64,000 nucleotides of DNA from PGZG01 sp046292765 (GCA_046292765.1 JBKBQA010000004.1:1-64000); one strand, 5' to 3'. Shown: positions 34,816-43,997, numbered from the stretch's first letter. The notes: a model not told the origin generated them from the letters alone. Numbers and translations: made by a program.

Positions 34816-34886
34816 CTGCGGGATGCTGTCCTGATTTTTGCCGGGAAAGCGCTTACAATCGGCGCCTTTCCCGAGCAGGAGTCCCG

Positions 34887-35144
34887 ATGAACCCGGAAGA
34901 TGTGAAAGCCCTGGTGGAAGCCGGCATGCCCGGCGCCGATATCGCCGTGCAGGGCAGCGGCAACAAGTTTGGTATCCGGGTGGTGTCTGAAGCCTTCGCC
35001 GGCCTGATGCCGGTGAAACGCCAGCAACTGGTGTTTGCCTGCCTCACCGCCAACCTGGCCGATGGCAGCATTCACGCCGTTGATCCCCTGCAAACCTACA
35101 CCCCGGACGAATGGCAGCGCGCCAGCCGTCTCGGCATTGCCTGA
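34887..35144 (+). CDS. ibaG: BolA-family protein IbaG
   Basis: Protein of 85 residues with the BolA/YrbA fold; it partners with monothiol glutaredoxin in iron-sulfur handling and acid response. The second half has the family's FAGLMPVKRQQLVFACL and LTANLADGSIHA. It lies between mlaC and murA as in E. coli and Pseudomonas, with a good CAGGAG site before the ATG. Confidence 0.93.
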   Translation: MNPEDVKALVEAGMPGADIAVQGSGNKFGIRVVSEAFAGLMPVKRQQLVFACLTANLADGSIHAVDPLQTYTPDEWQRASRLGIA

Positions 35145-35163
35145 AGCCCCAAGGACATCCCGG

Positions 35164-36426
35164 ATGGACAAACTGATTATTACCGGCGGCAAGCGACTCG
35201 ACGGCGAGATCCGCATTTCCGGTTCGAAGAATTCGTCGTTGCCGATCCTTGCCGCCACCCTGCTGGCGGACAACCCCACCACCGTGGGCAACCTGCCGCA
35301 CCTGCAGGACGTTACCACCCTGATCGAGCTGCTCGGTCGCATGGGGGTGAGGGTAGTGATCGACGACCAGATGCGGGTTGAGGTCGACGCCACCACCATT
35401 ACCGATCTGCACGCCCCCTATGAGCTGGTGCGCACTATGCGCGCCTCGATTCTGGTGCTCGGCCCCATGCTCGCCCACTTCGGCAAGGCCCTGGTGTCCC
35501 TGCCCGGTGGCTGCGCCATTGGCAGTCGCCCGGTGGATCTGCACTTGCGTGGCCTGCAGGCCATGGGTGCCAGCATTGATGTCGTCAATGGCTATATCCA
35601 TGCCTCGGTGAAAAAGCGCCTGCACGGCGCCCGGCTGGTGATGGACACCGTTACGGTCACCGGCACCGAAAACCTGATGATGGCGGCGGCGCTGGCCGAC
35701 GGCGTCACCCTGATCGAGAACGCCGCCCGGGAACCGGAAGTGGTGGATCTGGCTGATTACCTGAACAAGATGGGCGCGAAAATCACCGGTGCCGGCACCG
35801 ATACCATCACCATTGAAGGTGTCGAATCCCTGCATGGCGCCGAGCACAACGTGATTCCTGATCGCATCGAAACCGGCACCTATCTGATTGCGGCCGCCAC
35901 AACCGGTGGCCGCATCAAGGTCAAGGACACCGCCCCGCACCTGCTCGATGCCACCTTGCAGAAACTGCAGGAAGCGGGCGCGAAAATCACCTGTGGAGAC
36001 GACTGGATCGAACTCGACATGGAAGGCCGGCGGCCAAAAGCGGTATCCATGCGCACGGCGCCGTACCCGGCCATGCCTACCGATATGCAGGCTCAGTTCA
36101 CCGCCATGAACACCATCGCCGAAGGCACCGGGACCATCGTCGAAACCGTGTTTGAAAACCGCTTTATGCACGTGCAGGAAATGAACCGCATGGGCGCCAA
36201 CATTGAAGTGCAGGGCAACACCGCCATCTGTCGAGGCGTGGAGTCGCTGACCGGTGCGCCAGTGATGGCGACCGACCTGCGCGCCTCCGCCTCGCTGGTC
36301 ATCGCCGCGCTGGTGGCAAAAGGGGATACCGTGGTGGATCGCATTTATCACATCGATCGCGGCTACGAATGTATTGAAGAAAAACTGCAGCTGCTGGGCG
36401 CGACCATCCGCCGCGTACCGGGCTGA
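35164..36426 (+). CDS. murA: UDP-N-acetylglucosamine 1-carboxyvinyltransferase
   Basis: First committed step of peptidoglycan synthesis: transfers enolpyruvate from PEP to UDP-GlcNAc. 420 residues with the inside-out alpha/beta-barrel fold. The catalytic loop LPGGCAIG carries Cys117, the residue attacked by fosfomycin. KNSSLPILAATLLA near the N-terminus is typical. I start at the ATG at 35164; an upstream frame overlaps ibaG. hisG follows after 14 bases. Confidence 0.97.
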   Translation: MDKLIITGGKRLDGEIRISGSKNSSLPILAATLLADNPTTVGNLPHLQDVTTLIELLGRMGVRVVIDDQMRVEVDATTITDLHAPYELVRTMRASILVLGPMLAHFGKALVSLPGGCAIGSRPVDLHLRGLQAMGASIDVVNGYIHASVKKRLHGARLVMDTVTVTGTENLMMAAALADGVTLIENAAREPEVVDLADYLNKMGAKITGAGTDTITIEGVESLHGAEHNVIPDRIETGTYLIAAATTGGRIKVKDTAPHLLDATLQKLQEAGAKITCGDDWIELDMEGRRPKAVSMRTAPYPAMPTDMQAQFTAMNTIAEGTGTIVETVFENRFMHVQEMNRMGANIEVQGNTAICRGVESLTGAPVMATDLRASASLVIAALVAKGDTVVDRIYHIDRGYECIEEKLQLLGATIRRVPG

Positions 36427-36440
36427 GGCGAACAACAGAC

Positions 36441-37091
36441 ATGGCCGACAAACCGCTCACCATCGCCCTCTCCAAGGGCCGCATCCTGAAAGAAACCCTG
36501 CCGTTGCTGGAAGCGGCAGGTATTCGGCTGCTGGAAGATCCGGAGTCATCGCGCAAACTGATCTTTGACACCAGCCGCGACGACGTCAAGATCATCATCA
36601 TTCGCGCCACAGACGTGCCGCCGTACCTGCAATACGGCGGCGCCGATATCGGCGTAGCGGGCAAGGATGTGCTGATGGAGCACGGCGCTGAAGGCATCTA
36701 CGAGCCGCTCGACCTGGAAATCGCCCGCTGCAAACTGATGGTGGCAGCAAAAAAAGACGCGCCGCCAGTGCACGGCCGGCTGCGCGTGGCCACCAAGTTC
36801 GTTAACGTGGCACGGCGCTATTTCGCCAGCCAGGGCGTGCAGGCAGAAGTGATCAAACTGTATGGCGCCATGGAACTGGCACCGCTGGTGGGGTTGGCCG
36901 ATCGCATCGTCGATGTGGTGGATACCGGCAACACCCTGCGCGCCAATGGTCTGGAACCGACCGAATTGATCGCCACCATTTCCAGTCGCCTGATTGTTAA
37001 CCGCGCCAGCATGAAAACCCGCCACGCCGATATTCAGCCGATTATTGATCGGGTGGCCGACGCCGTGGATGCACGCCGGGAAAGCGCATGA
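36441..37091 (+). CDS. hisG: ATP phosphoribosyltransferase, short form (HisG_S)
   Basis: First enzyme of histidine biosynthesis, joining ATP and PRPP. At 216 residues it is the short form that lacks the C-terminal regulatory ACT-like domain and needs HisZ, which is not in this window. Recognisable sequences are ALSKGRILKETLPLL and YGGADIGVAGKDVL. It lies with murA and overlaps hisD by four bases. Confidence 0.96.
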   Translation: MADKPLTIALSKGRILKETLPLLEAAGIRLLEDPESSRKLIFDTSRDDVKIIIIRATDVPPYLQYGGADIGVAGKDVLMEHGAEGIYEPLDLEIARCKLMVAAKKDAPPVHGRLRVATKFVNVARRYFASQGVQAEVIKLYGAMELAPLVGLADRIVDVVDTGNTLRANGLEPTELIATISSRLIVNRASMKTRHADIQPIIDRVADAVDARRESA

Positions 37092-38392
37092 AGATTCGTC
37101 GCCTTGATACCCGCTCGGACAGCTTTGTTGCCGACCTCGCCGCGCTTACCGCCTGGAGCGAAGAGCGCGACGCAGAAGTGTCGCAGAAGGTCGCCGACAT
37201 CATCCGCGCCGTGCGCCGTGAAGGCGATGCTGCCGTACTCGACTGCACTAACCGTTTTGATCGTCGCGACGCCGACGCCGTCGCCGCGCTGGAGGTTAGC
37301 CACGAGCGCATGCAGCAGGCGCTGAACGCCATTCCGTCGGCACAGCGCAAAGCCCTGGAAGCCGCCGCCGAGCGCGTGCGCCGCTACCACGAAAAACAGA
37401 AACAGGATTCCTGGACCTACCGCGAAGCCGACGGCACCCTGCTCGGCCAGCAGGTCACCCCGGTGGACCGCGCCGGCATCTACGTGCCCGGCGGCAAGGC
37501 TGCCTACCCCAGCTCGGTGCTGATGAACGCCCTGCCGGCGAAAGTCGCCGGCGTGGAACAGATCATCATGGTGTCGCCGGCACCGGGCGGCGAATTAAAC
37601 GACACAGTGCTGGCCGCGGCCGCCATCGCCGGCGTTGATCGCTTCTTTACCGTCGGCGGCGCGCAGGCCGTGGCCGCACTGGCCTACGGCACTGACACCA
37701 TTCCCGCCGTGGACAAGATTGTCGGCCCCGGCAACATCTGGGTGGCAGAAGCCAAGCGTCAGGTGTTCGGCAAGGTGGGCATCGATATGATCGCCGGCCC
37801 CTCGGAAATCCTCGTGGTATGCGACGGCAAGACCGACCCGGACTGGATCGCCATGGACCTGTTCTCCCAGGCCGAACACGACGAAGAAGCCCAGTCCATA
37901 CTGGTATCCCCCGACGCGGCTTTTCTGGACGCGGTGGAGCAGAGCATGCAGCGGCTGGTGCAAACCCTCGACCGTGGCGACATCGTTCGCACCTCCATGA
38001 GCAACCGTGGCGCCCTGATTCTGGCCCGCGATCTGGACGACTGCTTTAACGTCGTTAACCTGATCAGCCCCGAGCATCTCGAGCTGTCCATCGACGACGC
38101 CGAAAGCCAGGCGAAAAAAGTGCGCCATGCCGGCGCCATCTTCCTCGGCCGTCACACCCCGGAAGCGCTCGGCGATTACTGCGCCGGCCCCAATCATGTG
38201 CTGCCCACGTCGGCCACCGCACGCTTCTCGTCACCGCTCGGCGTGTATGACTTTCAAAAGCGCAGCTCGCTGATCGGTTGTTCCCCCGCCGGCGCCAGCG
38301 CACTGGCCAAAATTGCCTCGGTGCTGGCCCGCAGCGAAGGGCTCGATGCCCATGCCCGCTCGGCGGAATATCGTCTTCTCGATCAGGAGTAA
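37088..38392 (+). CDS. hisD: Histidinol dehydrogenase
   Basis: Zinc enzyme that oxidises histidinol to histidine in two NAD-dependent steps; 434 residues. Conserved segments: VPGGKAAYPSSVLMNALPA, GPGNIWVAEAKR, and SQAEHDEEAQ with the zinc-ligand Gln and His. Coupled to hisG by ATGA and followed after six bases by hisC. Confidence 0.97.
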   Translation: MKIRRLDTRSDSFVADLAALTAWSEERDAEVSQKVADIIRAVRREGDAAVLDCTNRFDRRDADAVAALEVSHERMQQALNAIPSAQRKALEAAAERVRRYHEKQKQDSWTYREADGTLLGQQVTPVDRAGIYVPGGKAAYPSSVLMNALPAKVAGVEQIIMVSPAPGGELNDTVLAAAAIAGVDRFFTVGGAQAVAALAYGTDTIPAVDKIVGPGNIWVAEAKRQVFGKVGIDMIAGPSEILVVCDGKTDPDWIAMDLFSQAEHDEEAQSILVSPDAAFLDAVEQSMQRLVQTLDRGDIVRTSMSNRGALILARDLDDCFNVVNLISPEHLELSIDDAESQAKKVRHAGAIFLGRHTPEALGDYCAGPNHVLPTSATARFSSPLGVYDFQKRSSLIGCSPAGASALAKIASVLARSEGLDAHARSAEYRLLDQE

Positions 38393-38398
38393 GGGCCG

Positions 38399-39466
38399 GT
38401 GAGCCGATTCTGGAGTCCGTTCGTTCACGAGCTGGTGCCCTACGTGCCCGGCGAACAGCCGAAACTGGATCGGCTGGTGAAACTCAACACCAACGAAAAC
38501 CCCTACGGCCCGTCGCCGAAAGCGCTGGCCGAGATTCGCGCCGCCACCGACGACAGCCTGAAGCTGTACCCGGACCCGGATGCCACGGCGCTGAAGCAAG
38601 CCATTGCCCGCTACTACCAGCCCCACGGCATCGAGCCGCAGCAGGTGTTTGTCGGCAACGGCTCCGACGAAGTGCTGGCGCACCTGTTTCTCGGCTTTTT
38701 CAAACAGAGCAAACCGCTGCTGTTCCCCGACATTACCTACAGCTTCTACAAGGTGTACTGCGGCCTGTACCAGATCGATTACCAGACCATCCCGCTGGCG
38801 GACGACTTCAACATTGATCTGAGCCAGTTCTCCACCGACAACGGCGGCATCATCTTCCCCAACCCGAACGCCCCCACCGGCATGCCGCTGCCGCTGGCCG
38901 ACATCGAAGCGCTGCTGCAACGCAACACCGAATCACTGGTGGTGGTAGACGAAGCCTACGTCGATTTTGGCGCCGACACCGCCATCGCCCTGGTAAACCG
39001 CCACCCGAACCTGCTGGTGACGCAAACGCTTTCAAAATCCCGCTCACTGGCCGGCATGCGTGTTGGTCTCGCGGTGGGGCAGGCGCCGCTGATCGACGCG
39101 CTGGAGCGCATCAAGAACAGCTTCAATTCCTACCCGCTGGACAAGCTCGCCATCGCCGCTGGTGCTGCCGCCTTCGACGACCAAGCCTGGTTCCGCGACA
39201 CCTGCAACAAGGTGATCCACAGCCGCGAACAGGTGCGCGACGAGCTGACCCGACGACACTTCACCGTGCTGCCCTCGGCCGCGAACTTCGTGTTTGCCCG
39301 CCACGCCAGCCGCAGCGGCGCGGACCTGGCCGCCGCCCTGCGTAAACATGGAGTGATCGTGCGTCACTTTGCCAAGCCAGAGCGGATCAGCAATTTCCTG
39401 CGCATTACCATCGGCACGCCGGAGCAGAATCAGGCGTTGTTTGAGGCGCTGGACGCGGAGCTTTGA
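38399..39466 (+). CDS. hisC: Histidinol-phosphate aminotransferase
   Basis: PLP-dependent class I/II aminotransferase of 355 residues. NTNENPYGPSP near the N-terminus binds substrate; TLSKSRSLAGMRVG contains the PLP lysine; NFLRITIGTPEQN is the C-terminal Arg motif. The start is GTG at 38399. Last gene of murA-hisG-hisD-hisC; DNA beyond it is accessory. Confidence 0.96.
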   Translation: MSRFWSPFVHELVPYVPGEQPKLDRLVKLNTNENPYGPSPKALAEIRAATDDSLKLYPDPDATALKQAIARYYQPHGIEPQQVFVGNGSDEVLAHLFLGFFKQSKPLLFPDITYSFYKVYCGLYQIDYQTIPLADDFNIDLSQFSTDNGGIIFPNPNAPTGMPLPLADIEALLQRNTESLVVVDEAYVDFGADTAIALVNRHPNLLVTQTLSKSRSLAGMRVGLAVGQAPLIDALERIKNSFNSYPLDKLAIAAGAAAFDDQAWFRDTCNKVIHSREQVRDELTRRHFTVLPSAANFVFARHASRSGADLAAALRKHGVIVRHFAKPERISNFLRITIGTPEQNQALFEALDAEL

Positions 39467-39564
39467 GGGTGGCAGCTTCTGTTATGTGCTGGTAGTGCTG
39501 GCCGTTTCGATACCAGACTTGTGCTAAAGTTACTTGTCCAATGTCCTTGAGCGGGATTCATGCT

Positions 39565-39765
39565 ATGGAAATTCAATCACTTACAGTGTCCGAGCGCATC
39601 ATGCTTGCTGAGGCTCTGTGGGATAGTGTGATTGCTGATGGCACCGAGATTGACGTAACTGTACCTCAGCGTGAGGAGCTGGACCGCCGGCTGGCAGCGT
39701 ACGAAATCGACCAGGATATCGGTTCCCCCTGGTCGGTGGTCAAGGCTCGAATCCTGTCCAGGTAA
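39565..39765 (+). CDS. Putative addiction-module antitoxin
   Basis: Protein of 66 residues resembling the addiction-module component family paired with ParE-like toxins (CHP02574 type): LTVSERIMLAEALWDSV near the start and an acidic C-terminal half ending PWSVVKARIL. I use the ATG at 39565 (MEIQSLTV); a start at 39541 is possible. The stop abuts the toxin ATG with no gap. In such pairs the antitoxin usually represses its own promoter. Codon use looks less GC-rich than in neighbouring genes. Confidence 0.85.
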   Translation: MEIQSLTVSERIMLAEALWDSVIADGTEIDVTVPQREELDRRLAAYEIDQDIGSPWSVVKARILSR

Positions 39766-40062
39766 ATGGCTTATACACTTACGATCCGGCCAGAGGCTGA
39801 GCTCGATATTGAGGAGCACTACACGGCCTACGAAGGGAAGCGGGCCGGTTTGGGGCACGACTTCCTTCTATGCGTTGAAGAGGCCTTGGACAAGCTGCCA
39901 AGAAACCCACTAATTTATCGCAAGTTTCATGAAGAATTGAGGCGAGTCCCTGTGCGCCGTTTTCCCTACCGCGTAATGTATTTTGTCAATGGGCAGAAAA
40001 TTATTGTCGCGGCGGTCTTTCATGTGCGCAAAGAACCTACTTCTTGGGGCGGTCGCGCATAG
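39766..40062 (+). CDS. RelE/ParE-family toxin
   Basis: Protein of 98 residues with the RelE/ParE fold: LTIRPEAELDIEEHYTAYE (helix pair), then the C-terminal beta sheet with RRVPVRRFPYRVMYFV and VAAVFHVRKEP. It starts immediately after the antitoxin stop. ParE members inhibit gyrase and RelE members cut mRNA; the sequence looks closer to ParE, but the target is unproven. Confidence 0.88.
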   Translation: MAYTLTIRPEAELDIEEHYTAYEGKRAGLGHDFLLCVEEALDKLPRNPLIYRKFHEELRRVPVRRFPYRVMYFVNGQKIIVAAVFHVRKEPTSWGGRA

Positions 40063-40515
40063 CCAAGCGGTTAACCGTCACCCGCGCCCATCCTCCTTGA
40101 GCTCCTGAGCCAATGCCTCGTCAAACGGCCGATTCTTGGACCTCAACTGTTTGCCTGCCTGGTCTTTCGCTGTATCGTTCTGAAAATAGTGGGGAAATAT
40201 CCTGTCATCAAAGGCAGTGGCACTGCCGACCTTTGTCTATTAAGCCGCTTGGTTTGGATTATCCAGCTGAGACAAGTCCCAGTTTGTTCAATGGCAGATG
40301 GATGGTATTAATTGTTCTTGGTAAGGGGGGCGTCGGAAGGTGACCGTAGCGTTCCAGGTACGCTAAGCGGGGATTAAATGGATGGGAATCTTGGACTCCC
40401 TATTCGAGGCCGTACGGGAGGCAAATGTGGCAACAGTTTCTGAGGTGCTGGCACTCCCGGAGTGGATTGATTCAACGCCACAGTAGAAAAACGAATATCT
40501 ACAGAGGATAGGAAA
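40063..40515. other. 453-base AT-richer region without an intact gene
   Basis: No intact gene fits this stretch between the toxin and the lipoprotein. It holds a minus-strand open segment at 40078-40236, a 34-codon plus-strand ORF at 40382-40486 without clear support, and a small TAGCGT/ACGCTA hairpin near 40350. It looks less GC-rich than its surroundings, consistent with decayed acquired DNA. The lipoprotein promoter must also lie here. Confidence 0.6.
40078..40236 (-). pseudogene. 5'-truncated gene remnant (52 codons, no start)
   Basis: Reading the minus strand, 52 sense codons with protein-like composition end in TGA at 40078-40080; the last part reads KNRPFDEALAQELKEDGRG. A TAG at 40237-40239 and a preceding TAA cut it off upstream, and no good start lies inside. 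It may be the C-terminus of a lost gene. I do not recognise the family. Confidence 0.35.
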
Positions 40516-42312
40516 ATGTCGCCTTCACGTTCGGTAATGATGGGGATTTTTGCGGTCATTCTCACGGGGATGATGTCTGGCTGCGGTGGCGGCAATGGCA
40601 GCGGTGGAAATGATACCGACGGAAATGACACTGATGGAAATGGCTCCGTAGCGCCGCTAATCGACCCGACGACGGTGCCTGCCTATCTGCAGCTGCGCCG
40701 GGATGTGCTGATTAACGCCGATCTGTGGGACGACGAGCCGCGCATTATTACGGCGGGGTATGGATTTGAGGGCATTCAGGGTGTGCCAGGCGTTTTGAAT
40801 GTTGCCGCGCTACCTCTGGCGATTCAGGCCGGCGCTGGAGTGAATCTCGACTGGGCCTTGCTCGACCCTGTGCCACCGCTGCGTAACCTGACTACAGCGA
40901 GCAGTCCGATCGGGCTGGTGATGGCCGGGTTCGGTGCAAGGGTCCAGTTTGCCGATGCCATGCCTGTCGTGTTCAGTTGGCCGATTCTGCCGAGCAGCGT
41001 GTCACCCACCAATTTTGGCATCATGCTGAATACCGGCGAGGTGGTGTTCCCGCAGGCGGCGGCACTGAATCCGAACTATGACTACAACGAACGTCATGTG
41101 GTGGTGGTGTTCGGTGAGTTTGGCAATCGTTTGGCGCCCGGCGAGCTGGGCGCCATCTATCCCATTGCCGTGGGGATCGTGGCGGGAGAAGCGCCGCTGA
41201 TGGCTGTGGGCCCGAATGGGCCGGTGTCCCTGAGCGGGCTCGTGCAGTTAAGTAGCAATCCTTACCTTGCCGGGCCTAGCCTGGTAGGTGCAAAGCTCAG
41301 CCGCTTTTCTGCCGTTGGCGATTTCCCGCCATTAGCGTTGGCGGGGTCCTTCCCGAATGATGGCTACTCCCATTTTGGTGACGACGCCCAGTTCCGCCTT
41401 CGCCTGTACACTTCCGGTGGTTTCTCGCCAGACGGGGTTTCCGGTTTCTTGCCGGGGGATTTCGAACGGTTTTTTCGCTTGCACGCGACGCACCTCGATG
41501 GGAGCTCGGTGCTGATCAATGAAGCTGGCACCACATACGACCTGGGCAACGGCGTGTTGGAGGTGGTGGGTATCGCCGAACTCGGCGCCCCCGGTGACAA
41601 CGAAGACAACCGCGCTTACTACGTTGAAGACCACGACAACTACTTCGACATTATCCTGAAGGGCGATGAACAGGCGATGGCCAGCATCTACGCGGTCGAG
41701 ATACCCACCTCGGCGGTGTCCGGTTACCTTGATCTTTACAACCCCGGTGGGCCTGGGCGAACCCCTGACCCCCTTACTACCTATACCAAGCCTGCGCAGC
41801 CCCAGATGCAGCCGGTGTGGGTTAGCCTGGATGACCTGCGTACCGTCAGCTATGCCGAGCAGGACCTCGACCGCTATGACCTGGATGACGATATGCCCGT
41901 CGTTTTCCGGTTGCGGCATGCTCAGGGTGGCGATCGCCTGACGACCAGTACGATCGAGGCTCAGGGTTTGGTCAGTGAGGGCTGGGTGGCGGTGAGCGTC
42001 GATTTTCCGAACGAGATGGCGCGCCCGGGGGTGGCCGAAGTGCGAGGCTTTTATCATGCCGCCAGCGGCAATCGCATCTACGCCACCGACCCGGACGAGT
42101 GGTCCGTGCTGACGGCAGAGGACAGCGGCTGGACCGACGAGGGCCTCGCCTTTGGTGCGTTTGACACACCGCAGCTCGGCGCCGGCCCTATCTACCGTTT
42201 CTTCGATGCGTTCCTTGAGCGCCACCATTTCACGCCGGATTTCGATGAAGGGCATGGCATGGATTATCAGGGCATCGCCTGGTACGGAGCGATCCTGCGG
42301 CCCGGGCTTTAG
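40516..42312 (+). CDS. Large orphan lipoprotein of unknown function
   Basis: Protein of 598 residues with a type II signal peptide; the lipobox is MSGC with the lipidated Cys at 23. A Gly/Asn/Asp spacer with a GNDTD repeat (~24-45) follows, then ~550 residues of beta-rich, exported-looking sequence with no domain I recognise. Acidic clusters (DLDRYDLDDDMP) could bind metal. AGGATAGGAAA precedes the ATG. Probably anchored in the outer membrane. It follows the toxin-antitoxin pair and is convergent with yqhA. Confidence 0.85.
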   Translation: MSPSRSVMMGIFAVILTGMMSGCGGGNGSGGNDTDGNDTDGNGSVAPLIDPTTVPAYLQLRRDVLINADLWDDEPRIITAGYGFEGIQGVPGVLNVAALPLAIQAGAGVNLDWALLDPVPPLRNLTTASSPIGLVMAGFGARVQFADAMPVVFSWPILPSSVSPTNFGIMLNTGEVVFPQAAALNPNYDYNERHVVVVFGEFGNRLAPGELGAIYPIAVGIVAGEAPLMAVGPNGPVSLSGLVQLSSNPYLAGPSLVGAKLSRFSAVGDFPPLALAGSFPNDGYSHFGDDAQFRLRLYTSGGFSPDGVSGFLPGDFERFFRLHATHLDGSSVLINEAGTTYDLGNGVLEVVGIAELGAPGDNEDNRAYYVEDHDNYFDIILKGDEQAMASIYAVEIPTSAVSGYLDLYNPGGPGRTPDPLTTYTKPAQPQMQPVWVSLDDLRTVSYAEQDLDRYDLDDDMPVVFRLRHAQGGDRLTTSTIEAQGLVSEGWVAVSVDFPNEMARPGVAEVRGFYHAASGNRIYATDPDEWSVLTAEDSGWTDEGLAFGAFDTPQLGAGPIYRFFDAFLERHHFTPDFDEGHGMDYQGIAWYGAILRPGL

Positions 42313-42375
42313 TCCGGCAGCTGACAGGTAGCACCAGTGTATGCAGCCGGCATGGGGCGGAATGCTCCTACTGGC

Positions 42376-42867
42376 TCATTCCCGCCGGTGCCGCCCCAGA
42401 TGCTCCGACGCCCAGGCAAAGCACACCGACACAAAGCCGGCAGCAAGGCCAAAGTAGAGTGTTTCCAAGGTGGCGCCTTTATCCACCGCCTGCTCCAGAA
42501 ACAGCACCACCAGAATCACAATGGCGATCTGGATGACGATGGTTTTCAGATCGTGAAAGCTCTCGATGGTCAGGGTGGCCAGCAGGCCGCGAGTGAGCTG
42601 GCTGTCCGGGCTGATAAAGAGGCGATGCAGGCCGGCGGCCATGATCTGGAAGGTCACGGCAATCATGACGATATCCAGCACCTTGAGCAGGCGCACGGCG
42701 AGGCGTTTGCCTTCATCAGCAGTGCCGGGCAGCGACTGGGCGCTGTCGATAAGGATGGTGAAGATCAGGTTGAAGCTGACCACATAGAGCAGTACTGCCG
42801 CCATGGCGGAGATAAACACGGCAACGAACACCAGCAGCCGACTGCGATCAAACAGTTTCTCCAGCAT
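42376..42867 (-). CDS. YqhA family (UPF0114) membrane protein
   Basis: Protein of 163 residues with about four transmembrane helices (~10-35, 55-80, 110-130, 140-155). The UPF0114 pattern is LEKLFDRSRLLVFVAVF at the start and ATLTIESFHDLKTIVIQI in the middle. I start at the ATG at 42867 with GGGAGA upstream. Function unknown. It lies 29 bases downstream of the algW/degS-like protease on the same strand. Confidence 0.88.
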   Translation of the reverse strand: MLEKLFDRSRLLVFVAVFISAMAAVLLYVVSFNLIFTILIDSAQSLPGTADEGKRLAVRLLKVLDIVMIAVTFQIMAAGLHRLFISPDSQLTRGLLATLTIESFHDLKTIVIQIAIVILVVLFLEQAVDKGATLETLYFGLAAGFVSVCFAWASEHLGRHRRE

Positions 42868-42896
42868 GCCCGTCTCCCTCAGTGGTGCCGCCGGGA

Positions 42897-43997
42897 TCAC
42901 TCCACCATGCGCGGTCTGGTTCCAACGACCACGTTCAGTTCCAGCGGTTCTCGGTTGCGGATCACATTCAGCACGGTTTTCGTGCCCGGCTTGGTGCCGG
43001 CGATGATGTTCATGGATTCGTAGCCGTCTTGCACTGGCTTGCCGTTGATGCCCACCAGTACGTCGCCGGGGCGCAGGCCGCCCTGATAGGCGGGGCTGGT
43101 GCGTACCACTTCCGAGATCAGGCCGCCGCGCACTTCATCCAGACCGAAGGTAACGGCCAGATTGGGGGTGATGTCCTGCACCGTGACGCCGAGCCAGCCG
43201 CGGATGACGCGGCCGTGCTGGATCAAATCGTTCATGACTGTGCGCGCCACCGAGGTCGGGGTGGCAAAGCCGATGCCCTGCCAGCTGCCGTCGGAGGACA
43301 GAATGGCGGTGTTAATGCCGATCAGGTTGCCGCGGGTGTCGATCAGGGCGCCACCGGAATTGCCGCGGTTAATGGCGGCGTCGGTCTGGATAAAGTTTTC
43401 GAAGGTGGCAATGCCCAGGTGGCTGCGGCCGGTGGCACTGACGATGCCAAGTGACACCGTCTGGCCAACGCCGAGCGGGTTGCCGATGGCGAGCACAACA
43501 TCCCCCACGCTCACCGGGTTGCCGTTGCCGAGGCGGATTACCGGCAGCTTTTCCAGCGAGATTTTCAGCAGGGCGAGATCGGTTTCCGGGTCGGCGCCGA
43601 CCACTTCCGCCACCGCTTCGCGGCCATCATGCAGGGCGACAAGAATCTCGTCGGCACCCTGCACCACGTGGTTACTGGTGAGCAGGTAGCCTTCCTGCGA
43701 CACGATGACGCCGGACCCGAGGCTGGACAGCAATCGCTCGCGGCGCGGCTCTTCAAGGAAGCGGTTGAGCAGATCGCCTTCCGCCACGGGGGCGTCGCGG
43801 GTGACCACCTGGGTAGTGTAGATATTGACCACCGCAGGGGCGGCCCGCTGCACCGCGCGGGAGTAGCTCTGCCCGGAGCCGGCCAGCGGGTTGCCGCCGG
43901 CAAAGCTGCCGGGGCCAAGCTCGTACCACCACAGCACCGCGAGGCCGACAACGATGCCGGCCAGCACCGGGCCGGCAAAGAAGCGCAACAATTTCAT
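42897..43997 (-). CDS. algW: Periplasmic serine protease, AlgW/DegS type
   Basis: Membrane-anchored HtrA protease of 366 residues. One N-terminal transmembrane helix (~5-24), a trypsin-like domain with triad His110 (TSNHVV), Asp140 (ETDLALLK) and Ser214 (GNSGGAL), then a single PDZ domain (~255-345). One PDZ domain and no cleavable signal fit DegS/AlgW, which senses misfolded outer-membrane proteins and cleaves the anti-sigma factor RseA/MucA. Its position near hisC matches my memory of algW in Pseudomonas. Confidence 0.92.
   Translation of the reverse strand: MKLLRFFAGPVLAGIVVGLAVLWWYELGPGSFAGGNPLAGSGQSYSRAVQRAAPAVVNIYTTQVVTRDAPVAEGDLLNRFLEEPRRERLLSSLGSGVIVSQEGYLLTSNHVVQGADEILVALHDGREAVAEVVGADPETDLALLKISLEKLPVIRLGNGNPVSVGDVVLAIGNPLGVGQTVSLGIVSATGRSHLGIATFENFIQTDAAINRGNSGGALIDTRGNLIGINTAILSSDGSWQGIGFATPTSVARTVMNDLIQHGRVIRGWLGVTVQDITPNLAVTFGLDEVRGGLISEVVRTSPAYQGGLRPGDVLVGINGKPVQDGYESMNIIAGTKPGTKTVLNVIRNREPLELNVVVGTRPRMVE

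Noticed and set aside
35044..36435. Open frame of 463 codons antisense to murA
   Set aside because: Shadow of a high-GC gene; His/Gly-rich translation without family features.
40382..40486. 34-codon ORF starting MGILDSLFEAV
   Set aside because: Too short, no convincing ribosome site, and no family; could be a fragment but is not supported as a gene.
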